Assembly: GCA_027576995.1 (NCBI GenBank)
Contig: JANBQC010000218.1
Coordinates: 1 to 41,548, forward strand
DNA length: 41,548 nucleotides
Source of the DNA: Dimargaris cristalligena
Lineage: Eukaryota; Kickxellomycota; Dimargaritomycetes; Dimargaritales; Dimargaritaceae
Direction: 5' to 3'
Position numbers and translations under genes: made by a program
The notes under the pieces: model-generated
The model's database searches: none
What the model was told of the DNA's origin: nothing
The model's input: the letters and a program-made list of their open reading frames with translations, nothing else
In this document: positions 22,979 through 31,847 of the stretch, piece after piece
Numbering within the stretch: the stretch's first letter is position 1
Layout of the letters: every line of letters begins with the position of its first letter

Positions 22979-23095
22979 GTTGTAGCATTAACTATTCCCA
23001 AGTGGTCACCCACCTCAGTACTAAATTAACTGATCGGGGCTTATCTTCGCAGATCTAACGGGATACGGAGTACATCCCGACATATGGCCACAACT
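22978..23095 (-). rRNA. 5S ribosomal RNA (dispersed single copy)
   Basis: About 118 nt on the minus strand match the eukaryotic 5S layout. The 5' end reads AGTTGTGGCCATATG, resembling the GGTTGCGGCCATAT start of yeast 5S. The internal control region has GATCTGCGAAGATAAGC. The box C region reads TTAGTACTGAGGTGGGTGACC and continues TTGGGAATA. The 5' AGTTGTGG and 3' CTACAACT ends pair to form helix I (one G-U pair). GTCGGG and CCCCGAT bases can form helix II. The gene sits alone and not in an rDNA unit, as in many fungi with dispersed 5S genes. It has more A/T than typical copies, so slow decay cannot be excluded, but paired ends, box C and terminator are all intact. Confidence 0.88.
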
Positions 23096-23100
23096 GAAAA

Positions 23101-23115
23101 TATTTAATATAAGTA
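23101..23115 (-). promoter_or_regulatory. TATA-like element upstream of 5S rRNA
   Basis: On the minus strand CTTATATTAAATA lies within the first 20 bases upstream of the 5S 5' end. External TATA-like elements support Pol III transcription of 5S and tRNA genes in some fungi. Evidence is position and composition only. Confidence 0.35.
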
Positions 23116-23552
23116 AGTGATAAACAGATATTAAAACCATGATTATTTGAAGTTTAGGATGAGTTAATGAGACGGTGTCCCTACTTTAGAAGGGACTCCG
23201 CCTTGATTGACCTACAATAAAAGTACTATATAAGACCGGTCGGTCTTACAGACCACCCTCTTTCCCTTATCTTTTCCCTTTTTTTTGGGGGGGGGGGGAT
23301 CTCCCATCCTCACCTCTTACCCCACGCCTGCACTCTCCCTTTGCTGCGCATGGGTTATCTTTTTTCATTTTTTTTATTTCGTTACTCTTTAACCATATCC
23401 TTACGACCATTTTACTGGTCCCCTCCCAGTATGTATCGAAAATTAGTTAATAAATTGTCGTACAGGCAATAAAGCGACATTAATTTCTAGATGAGCCCCT
23501 ATTCGCTCGTAAATACAGGTAAAGGTTTATTATTAGCCCCCGATTTGACCCA
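23116..23552. other. Intergenic region with hairpin, TATA and homopolymer tracts
   Basis: A hairpin with 10-bp arms (one mismatch) is at 23173-23182/23191-23200. A TATATAAG element is near 23225-23233, followed by AGACCGGTCGGTCT (23234-23247, short inverted repeat) and a long CT-rich stretch. T8-G12 (23279-23298) interrupts it. This looks like a + strand promoter, but downstream only a 40-codon hydrophobic frame (from the ATG at about 23350) is found before the minus-strand zinc-finger gene. No gene is called. Confidence 0.4.
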
Positions 23553-24709
23553 TTAGAAATTCTTGATAACTTTACAATACTTTTGGTGCTTAATTTGATT
23601 ACACTTCACCAAAAACACCTCTGCGCAATAGCAGCACTTATAGGGGGGGGGTTACCGACAGGGTTCTGTTGACGATTTAACTGGTTCTAAAGGCCGTAGG
23701 TTTTACCACAAAAAGTGCACTGGTGTTTGAATTTCGAGCAATCTTGCTTCTGGTGTGTGCTGTACTGGCGTTGAGTGACAAACCCCAGTTTACATGTTCC
23801 ACACTTAAGTTGATTGGGGCAGCCACGGTCACGGCCATGCTTATTAAAACCCGATCGGCTACTGAACCGCATATCGCAAGTGGGACAGACCCGTATTTGA
23901 CAGCTAGCCAGATGTTTATATACATAAGCGGAGTGGGAATACAGGCTGTAGCACTGAGAACAATTGGATCCGGTACCCGTATTGTGAAGACTGATATGGC
24001 GGTCCAATTGGTCTGCGTCAAATATAAAGCGGGGTCAGTAAATGTACTGACAACCAGCTGGTCGGGAATCTCCACAAGTGGAACCAGGAAGGTCTTCACC
24101 ACAAAGGCCATCGTTACCGTCGTCACCCTCCATTTCAAGGTCGTTAGTACTGGAGCCTTCACTCACCGACTGCAATGGGGTTTGCTTATCGTCGCTTTGG
24201 GGTGCCGGTATGGGGGATGCAAATTGTGGGGTAGGAAAGTCAAACATAGTGGGGGGCTCGATAGACAGAGTACTATCAGCACTAAAGAGGGTAAGGCAAT
24301 AGTCCATTTCATTTGCCTCGAAACTGCTGGGGTTGGAACTTTGGGGAGTGAAGCTGTAGCTATCCATTGGACCGAGTTTATCGTTTCCCTCAACACTGAA
24401 ACTACCCGAGTTGAACGGTAGTTCGGATATATCGTTTTTCATCGACCAGAAGTTGGCTTCGTGAGGAGGAGACACCATATGGGACTGGGAGTGTGTTTGC
24501 GTGAATGAATGAATGCCAGCTAATGTGCCAAAGGACCCCGCTTCTTCGTGATCCAAATACTCAGCTGCCCATAAATAGGCCTGATCAACATAGTTTGTAG
24601 TGGTTTGCTGAATTGGTTGAAATACTGGATGGGGTAGGGGCAAAGCAAATCCCCCTTTGAAAGCCCCAATCAGTAGACTGCATGCAAAAATTTGGGTCCA
24701 AAAATCCAT
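23553..24709 (-). CDS. Signal-peptide-bearing C2HC zinc-finger protein; frame interrupted by TGA
   Basis: The frame starts at ATG 24709. Residues 1-22 (MDFWTQIFACSLLIGAFKGG...) look like a signal peptide. A Ser/Pro-rich acidic region follows to about residue 197. Then come tandem fingers of form C-x2-C-x12-H-x3..5-C: CSQC..H..C, CPTC..H..C, CGTC..H..C and CTFC..H..C. The fourth finger is completed only by splicing: donor GTAAAA at 23706, acceptor CGCAG, last exon 23553-23620. This gives the exact x12 spacing. Upstream of finger CSQC the frame meets TGA at 24037-24035 and then stays open in the same frame. Either an intron of about 105 nt (donor GTAACG at 24117, branch TACTGAC, acceptor CGCAG at 24013; phase 1, 321 aa in total) removes it, or the TGA replaces a finger cysteine. 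It is a regulator or a secreted effector-like protein; the role is unknown. Confidence 0.6.
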
Positions 24710-26610
24710 CGTGATGGAGCTTTCTAATAGTTAAGTACTTAAGAGCACAAGAAAAAACGTAGTGGATGGTGCTATAAAATAAATAAACCTCAAGATTATG
24801 TTTCGCGCGAAGGTGAGAGTGATTCTAGCACAGAAATATGACAATATATAATAACTACTGAAATTTGAGATTACGGACAATATCAAGGGATTGTTCTATA
24901 ATGGGTTCCCATGAGCAGCTCGATATACTCCAAAGAGTGGGGGGATTGAAGGACGATGCACACTAACATGTAGAAATGTTCAAAAGACAAGACAGGTGTA
25001 TTAGGAGGAAGAACGAGCCTAGTATTTATGTGCTATTTCATGCCCGGGTGGTTAGGGCGGGGGAGGCAGGGCCGTCCGGCTAGTTTGTTTCATCTCAGAT
25101 CATCAAATGATGAGATTTAGGGTTGGGTTAACAGATGGGGATGTCACAAAGGTTCAGTGGTAGTGTGTATTCATGTGACCTACCGGCATCACTTGGGCAA
25201 AAATGTGTAATACCAGTTGGGATGTAAATAAAAGGATGGAGGGAAAGAAGAACAGGGTATACGGGAGCTCGAAGAAACTTGTGGTGGTACCGTAGTAACG
25301 TGCTTTCCAACTGAATAATGCCTCCCCTTGTCGTCAGAGGTGTTGCATTTATTGAATCGGGGAAGGTAAATGTAAGAAAGGCTAGGTGCAATAATAAAGG
25401 GAAGTGTCTATTTTTCTATATAAACACCCGGAGGGTCAATTTTATATACTAATAGTCTCGATTGTGGAGTATGGTGTTGTATATGTTAATATCAGATACA
25501 TTTATATTTTCAATTGTAACTAATAAAAGGGCAGTCACTCCTATATAAATCATCCTAAAGCCCACGCTAGATGCCATGTCAATTTGCCAACAAGGTACGG
25601 AAATTCCACCCTCTGAAGGACCGCATTCCTCCAGCTATCACTATTTCTTGATTTATCTATTCGGCATCACCTGTTCCCTATTGCACCTTCATTGCTATCT
25701 CGCCCATTATCTTGTCGCCTAGTAGGAACCTCCCAGCATGTTTTGTGGCTATATAAAGCTGAACCAGCTCCTATAGTTATCGCTTAGTTAATTTGCGATT
25801 GTGATGCCATCTTTAACCAGTTAACTCGTACTATTGATATCTACCCTATTATTATCTATTCAGCGCCCTTGGGATCATCATCTTGCGAGCTACTTTTTCT
25901 TGCACATTCTAGGTGTAGGTATTCTAGCAATTACAAGTATTATTGCCTACGGTACTACAGCCTGGATTATACTTGGACCAAATGTATTAAGTGGAAGTGT
26001 AATTTCCACGTAGCCAATATTGTTTCTGTTGGAGTAACCGCAGATTCTCTCAATTATAATCCGAGATAGACTAAAGATGAAGTTTATTTTAAGATAGATA
26101 GAAGTAAGAAAGAACCGCAAGATGAGAATTAAGCTCATCGCAGTGGTATTTATTGAGTGTAGTTCCGACCAATAGGATCACTCGAAACACCCGATACAGT
26201 AAATGGTACTCGGGGGGAGATGCAGTCCAACAGCTTCTTTACCATTTAAAGTTAGGGGCTCTACGCTCCATGTGGCGCCACAACGGTGGCTAACTCAACA
26301 AGCTCCTTTCCAGGAATTATCATGTGACAGGACTATTACACAGCCTTCCTTTAAAAGCCCTCTGCCACCATTACATTTATAACTGTGGCTGATATTAATA
26401 CATCTTTTTTCGGGTTATACAAAAGCAATTACATTTCTATCCCCATATATGACTATACACACTCATAATCGATATATATATATATTCGGAACTATATTAG
26501 AAACATATTTAAAGGTATATCGATATCCTAATGACCGTGGCAACTAAGAAAAATAATAAGACGCACGCGAGGAAGGGGAGGAAACATTAATAATGCCAAT
26601 TTAACTGATT
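24710..26610. other. Intergenic region with unresolved membrane-segment-like frames
   Basis: Upstream of the zinc-finger gene this is AT-rich spacer. An imperfect hairpin lies near 25093-25117 and a TATA-like CTATATAAAG near 25749. Two + strand frames (about 25576-25722 and 25825-26010) encode hydrophobic, transmembrane-like peptides and are listed separately. From 26070 to 26600 I see nothing but AT-rich DNA and TA repeats. Confidence 0.4.
25864..26097 (+). CDS. Possible exons of a small membrane protein (uncertain)
   Basis: From an acceptor-like TATTCAG the frame reads R-P-W-D-H-H-L-A-S-Y-F-F-L-H, then two hydrophobic stretches, ILGVGILAITSIIAYG and TAWIILG, then P-N-V-L-S-G-S. A donor GTAATT at 25999 and an acceptor CCGCAG at 26043 would give a 45-nt intron and continue the same frame through I-L-S-I-I-I-R-D-R-L to a TAG at 26095. 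The composition is strikingly membrane-protein-like. I cannot find a matching start exon: the nearest candidate (ATG at 25576, also hydrophobic) does not join in phase. The exon could be decayed, or part of a gene I cannot assemble. I do not recognise the family. Confidence 0.25.
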
Positions 26611-29600
26611 TCAAGCTGCTTGTGACCGCCGTTTCATTTGACGCCAATGACCAGTATTATAATCGATTTCAAAATCGATGTGCTCTATCATTTGGGCACC
26701 CGTCGCCGGGTCGGCGACAATTTGCTGGTGCACGGCCGCCCGGTAGACGCCACTGTCGTCAATATTAGGGGCCTGGCGGTCCTGATTACCGGATAGGAAA
26801 TCGATGATAACGCGCCGATCGACGGGATTAAGTACATTACTATGGCGGAAAATCGTACCGACCAGATCGTGGAGTTGGGGGGGAACATCGCTCAGATCAT
26901 TGTTAGGTAATGAAGCGGTGGTAGGTTGATTAGCAGCCGCGGAGGTATCCACCTTCATATCCCCTTGGTTAGGACCATCGTCGTCGTCGTCATCCTCTTC
27001 GTCACCGTCATCGTCGACGGTCTTTGCGGTTGGCGCAGAACGGGTGGGTTTGGGTTTAGCGGTTACCTGTATGTCCTTGTCACCCTCATTATCTTCGTAA
27101 TCGGGAAGATCGTCGGCATCTGAGTCGGGAATCCGGGAAACCCGTCGCACCAATCGACGGCGTTTGGTTGGTCCGCTAGGCGACTCGTTGACTTCGACGC
27201 CCCGGTCTTCGCCTGATTCGATATCGTCGGAAGTCGATTCCTTGCGACTGTTTTTGGGGAATTTACTCTTGTTTGTAACGCCAGTATCTATATCACCATC
27301 CCCATCACTATCAACGTTATCGCCATCGTCATCGGACTCTTCATCGGCCTTGCGCTTGGCCGCCGCCTCGCGCTGCTCTTTCCGGGTTTGGCGCTTAACG
27401 GCCTTGATTGCGACCTCCTCCTCTTTTTGTTTCTGACGCTGCGCTCGTTTTTCCAGCCTTTCACGCTGAAGCTCCTTCTTGCGCTCCTGTTCTTGAATTT
27501 TGCGTTCCTCAGCTTCTTTTTTGGCCTGTAGGCGCTTATTTTCCCGTTCCGCAATTTCGTCTGGAAAAAGAGAGTAGGAAAGAAGAAATGGTATAACAGG
27601 GCGGGGATAATTGGCATATTGATTAGTGTTCACTCACGAGATGGCGAAGTCATTAGGGGTGAACTTGAATCAAACATAATTAAAATGGCATGGATAGTCG
27701 AGAAAAAACAAATTAAAGGACATTGGACTTACTCTCTTTCGTGCGGATTTTAGTCTCCTCCTGCTGTTTGTTAATAGACTGGGCCTCATCGATGTCTAGC
27801 ATTTTAACGCGACTCTGCTTTTGTGGCCGGCTAGTTACACCCGCCGGAATTACTATTGAGATGGAGCCAGACAAAATAATAAACCAGTTTGTTAGTATAA
27901 GTTAAACAGCTCAGTGGGTTGCTGGAATATGGAGACCATTTCCCAGGGCTAGCGGCATAATATAATACAATAGGGGGGCTAGGGCTTGTATATACAGAAC
28001 ATCATAATAATTACCTCGATTAATCGCAGTGTTAGCGGGTTTTGGGGCCGATGGACGCAAGAAAGAGGCCGCCCCTGTGGCCGGTTTCTTGCGGTTTACA
28101 AACAAGCTGGAAATAGCGGGATTACTTCCCGGCATTCCCGGCCGTACCCCAGCACTGGGGGGCATCTGGCGAGATAAACCACCGATAACGGGTTTACTGG
28201 GATGCGTGGGGGACACGATCGCACCGGGGCGGCTCCCGACCCCACCCATACCCGCGGGGGGCTGGGTTTTAGTGAACATGAGGCCTGATTTGGCCCCATT
28301 GATGGCATCTTTAGCGGCCTGACGTAAAGCATCCAGTCGATCGGTATGGGCGATTTGGGCCTTTGGCTGAACCTGGAATACGGCGCGGTTAGTTTGGAGG
28401 ATATCAATCGAGGTGAAGCGGGGGCAGATACGCTCGCGAACGGGAGAGTTGAGTAGGGCGTAGTCCTTCGGGGCGATATTGATTTGGGCCTCACGAACTA
28501 AGACAATGTAATAAAAAAGAGAATAAGCATAGGGTTAAAAATCAGTACGAGATAATTGGGGGATGTGTATTAGCGGACAAGCCTCGATAACTAGCCCATA
28601 AGCCGAAGGGGATAGTAACGATACAGTAAATTTCTTACACGCCATACTTGGCATGGCATAGGTCGTAAAATAATTATAAACGATGGACCCATTGCGCATA
28701 GAAACGGAAGGAAAATGTATAGTGCACTTACGGGTTTCCATGGCGGACTGATTGAGTTGTGTCAGCTCAGGGGTGGCCAAATTAATGGTACCGCGGCTCG
28801 GATAGGGCTGGAGTACTCTGGCAATGGTTGAAACCCACGAATCTTTATCAGTAATGGCGACGGCAAGCATCTGTATGACATGGGTTACGGGAGGGTATAG
28901 ATAAAAATAAACAGGTAAAATACATATCACGGTTGACTATTAGTAAAGTTCTCATAATATTAAGATTATAGGGCTGAATGCCTAATCATAGGCCTTTCAT
29001 CTGTTTGTTTGTTTTATTCTCACTTAAATGGGTGCTCATTAGGAATAGCGGGCATTTTATTGGTTGGAGGGAAATGAGCAAATTTCATTGTCAAGCTGGT
29101 TTGGTACCCAACTTTGAGATAGTCGGGCCTTGGAGAAGCCAGCGAAGGGCACTTTATTCTCAGCTTTCTTGAGCAGCTTATTATAACAATAAGTCTATCA
29201 TATGCAAGGTCTGATGTATCTCATAATTGCACCCTGTCCCTAACCCCTTGTGTGAATTTATGTACCAGGAATGGTTTTATATTTCGGGATTGGGCTGAAA
29301 TCCAAAAAGTGCACGTCAGTGTGGTATATCGCTGATAGCTTGACCGATTATTCGGCCACCAACACTGTCTATTCACGCACTTGGCCTCAAATAGAAACCC
29401 GGGGGGTATTCTATATAAGTGTACATTGTTCTTCAGAGTATCCACCAACAAGATGCATCATTCTAATAACAGGCATCCAACTGGGTGTTTCACTTGGTAG
29501 GACCAATTGCATTAGTATACTGCCAAGGTTTGTTTGGGGGCACCCAGGGTGAACTGGGGTAGGTATGCTGCTGACATGTAACTGAGCCGTGGTATTGCCA

Positions 29601-30028
29601 ATATGGTCCCACCATTCCTCACCCCAGGGCACATTGAAGTTACCCTGGATAGAGAAACTAACCGGGATGTAGCGCAGGAAAATACGGCAGCCTAGATCTA
29701 TATACTCCGAAAGGTTTGGTCTAAATAAACCGAATTCGGTTGATCGGCCTGAGCCAATTGTCCGCTATATAATGGATTAAGGGGAATAACCTACCTGCTC
29801 CAAGAACGGCAATAGGGTAGGAAGCATACCCTTACGGACGATAGCGGCGGAAAAGAGTAAATTAAGTTTGATACCGGAATCGAGGGAGGACCACAGCGCC
29901 ATGATGTAGGGGAAGTTGTCGAGGGTCATTTCGCTGGCCAGGATGGCCGATGCCCGGAAATGGGGGTGGTTGTTGTGGATTTGGGTTAGCCAGTCTTGGA
30001 CTAGTTTGACCTTTTGTTCGCCCGACAT
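26611..30028 (-). CDS. NELF-A homologue (negative elongation factor subunit A), five exons
   Basis: Exons, in order: 29795-30028, 28732-28870, 28015-28497, 27733-27852, 26611-27560; all joins keep phase and give 641 aa (human NELF-A is 528). Donors are GTAGGT, GTAAGT, GTAATT and GTAAGT. Residues 1-130 match the NELF-A N-terminal helical domain: D-N-F..S-G-I-K-L-N-L-L-F and, across the first splice join, D-S-W-V-S-T-I-A-R-V-L..P..G-T-I-N-L. Next come a Pro/Gly-rich linker, R-V-K-M-L-D-I-D-E (human R/G-V-K-L-L-D-I-S-E), a long Lys/Arg/Glu helix and an acidic tract. The C-terminus F-E-I-D-Y-N-T-G-H-W matches F-E-M-N-Y-A-T-G-Q-W of animal NELF-A. NELF holds RNA polymerase II in promoter-proximal pause with DSIF. 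It is divergent to CRIPT across 757 bp. Confidence 0.85.
28871..29794 (-). other. Long first intron of the NELF-A gene with an internal open frame
   Basis: This intron of 924 nt is five or more times longer than the others in the window. On the same strand, about 29770-29411 is open for roughly 119 codons; a candidate acceptor ATATAG would place it in phase 0 after exon 1. The encoded sequence (F-G-L-F-R-P-N-L-S-E-Y-I-D-L-G-C and P-W-G-E-E-W-W-D) does not resemble NELF-A, and the family join works without it. It may be a chance frame, a cassette exon with a premature stop, or a remnant insertion. Confidence 0.5.
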
Positions 30029-30785
30029 GGTCCGAGGTGGGGATGGGGTGATAGGACACGCGAATGTGGGGGGGGATAGTACGGGAGATCGCGACCAGGG
30101 GTGGTTGGGGTACGAGGTCGGACTGTAGGCTAGCGAAGGACGGATGCGAAGTATACGCTGTATTGTTGATCAATAGCGCGTGGAATGGCTCGCTAGAAGG
30201 GGGAATGCTTAAAGAAACTACAAAAGGATAAGTGACAAATGGAAGTATGAAAATATAAATGAGGGATTGGGGAAAGATACAGAAGCTATTGGAGGAAACC
30301 TTCGGGGGGGGGGAATAAGGGGCCTTTTAAACCTTCTACACTGGCGATTTCCGGGGGGAAGAAACCAGGGCGGACTGACGCGCGCCACTGACGCAGCCTA
30401 GTAGTGGGAGCCAAGGCTAATAAAGAGGCTGTAAAACCTCCCCCCATCTGTCACAAAGACATTGGAAGGAAGGTGTCTCCCACCTACCTACCTATCGTTG
30501 ACCGAAACCCGCCTACTGGAGGACAGGCATTCTTCGTATACAGGAGAAGCCAAAAGGGGGGGCGTAGGATTTATCGGGCTATACCGACTTTTTCTTTCCC
30601 CTTTGACTATTTATCAAGGACAAAGTGGTTTGGAGGACTTCAGTTAACCTACACTGCTTCTTCCCTAGCTAGGTGTGTGTCTCTTAGTTAGCCAACTTTC
30701 AGTTAGATTCCACCCGCCCCCCTTTCTCTCTTTTCCTTATTCCCTTTGTTTCGCACTTGCCTTTCCTGACCTATTATTATCCGCT
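30029..30785. promoter_or_regulatory. Bidirectional promoter between NELF-A and CRIPT genes
   Basis: The two start codons face away from each other across 757 bp. The left 300 bases are purine-rich on the + strand (CT-rich for the minus-strand gene). The right ~120 bases (30690-30780) are CT-rich on the + strand, a typical leader for CRIPT. A G10 tract lies at 30304-30313. No TATA box stands out. Confidence 0.6.
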
Positions 30786-31079
30786 ATGGTGTGCCAAAAA
30801 TGCGAAAAGAAGCTGGGCAAAGTCGCGTGTTCCGATACCTGGAAAGCCGGTTCCCGAAACGCCACCGTTGGCAAGGATCGCAAACTCAACGAAAACAAAT
30901 TGCTGGCTGCCAAGAAGAACCGCTTCCAGCCGTATTCGAGCAAATGCAAGGTGTGTCGCTCAGCGGTGCACCAGCCCCAGGCCAATTGGTGCCAGGCCTG
31001 CGCGTACAAGAAGGGTATATGCGCCATGTGCGGGGTCAAAATTCTCGACACGACTATGTACAAGCAGTCCGCCAAATAG
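30786..31079 (+). CDS. CRIPT: CRIPT homologue (cysteine-rich PDZ-binding protein family)
   Basis: A single exon encodes 97 aa (human CRIPT is 101). It begins M-V-C-x-K-C-E-K-K-L-G and carries D-T-W-K-x-G-S-R-N, then R-K-L-N-E-N-K. C-x2-C, V-H-Q-P, W-C-Q-x-C-A-Y-K-K-G-I-C-A-M-C-G and L-D-T-x-x-Y-K-Q follow. Four C-x2-C pairs bind zinc. In animals CRIPT was named for binding PSD-95, but it is broadly conserved. It is a component of the activated human minor (U12-type) spliceosome, so a nuclear splicing role is the best guess here. The human C-terminal PDZ ligand is absent (ends Q-S-A-K). The ATG at 30786 aligns exactly with the family start; upstream in-frame extension is not needed. Confidence 0.95.
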   Translation: MVCQKCEKKLGKVACSDTWKAGSRNATVGKDRKLNENKLLAAKKNRFQPYSSKCKVCRSAVHQPQANWCQACAYKKGICAMCGVKILDTTMYKQSAK

Positions 31080-31847
31080 ACTGTCCTCTTCATTGCTCCA
31101 CTCCGCTTCTTTTTTATTTCCCTCCTGTATTATAACCACCAAAAACCGACTCTCCGACTTTTACTAAAAAATATGTTTAACCTTTAGTGTAAGCAGCTTC
31201 GCAGGGTAAAAGGAAATACAGCAGTGCCAAAGTAGAACGGTCTTTGGAATAAGAGTGGATCCTCTACTACACTAGACGCATATAGTTCACACAACCTGTG
31301 AACATCCCGCCAGTCGAGACTCCACCTGGCTAATACACCCTACTCAATTAATCTTCTTGACATTTATACAAAAAACCCATTCCGTCGCATCTTTCCTGTA
31401 TTCTGGTTAAGTCCTTGTTCATCCATTGCTTTCGGATTTCCACCCCTCGGCACCATCTGCCCGTCAGCCCAGAATATGTCCATACATTTGTCACTGCCCT
31501 TTGCTGCTCCTCGGCCCATCCAGCCCCTGTAGTTTCGCTCCCGTCCATCCATCCTCGTTGAAACACCCTCGCTCCACTCATCGTACTCCGTTGCTCTTTA
31601 CGTATACTCCTCTGTGTCACCTTCGTTAACGCGTTAACCCGCTCCGATTCCCCCACCTTTCTACTCCAACTACTTTACCTACCTACCCCCCCTCTCTTCT
31701 TCACTCACCCCGCCCAGACATATCTTTTAGTCCATCTCTCTCATCCATCAGGCTAATCCACCCGCCGCAGCACCCTTACTCCCAAAGCCCTACAGGACCG
31801 TTTCACCCATCCACTCTCACTCGAGTTTATTACCGGAATACTTAACC
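31080..31847. other. Intergenic region upstream of the Abraxas-like gene
   Basis: The first ~250 bases are the 3' flank of CRIPT. From about 31370 to 31847 the + strand is strongly rich in C and T (repeated CCATCC and CTCC), a long leader-like stretch for the gene at 31848. No TATA box and no gene are seen. Confidence 0.5.

Noticed and set aside
23723..24421. 232-codon + strand frame with a signal-peptide-like start
   Set aside because: It begins with GTG, lies antisense to the zinc-finger gene, and has no spaced motif, while the minus strand shows regular zinc-finger spacing.
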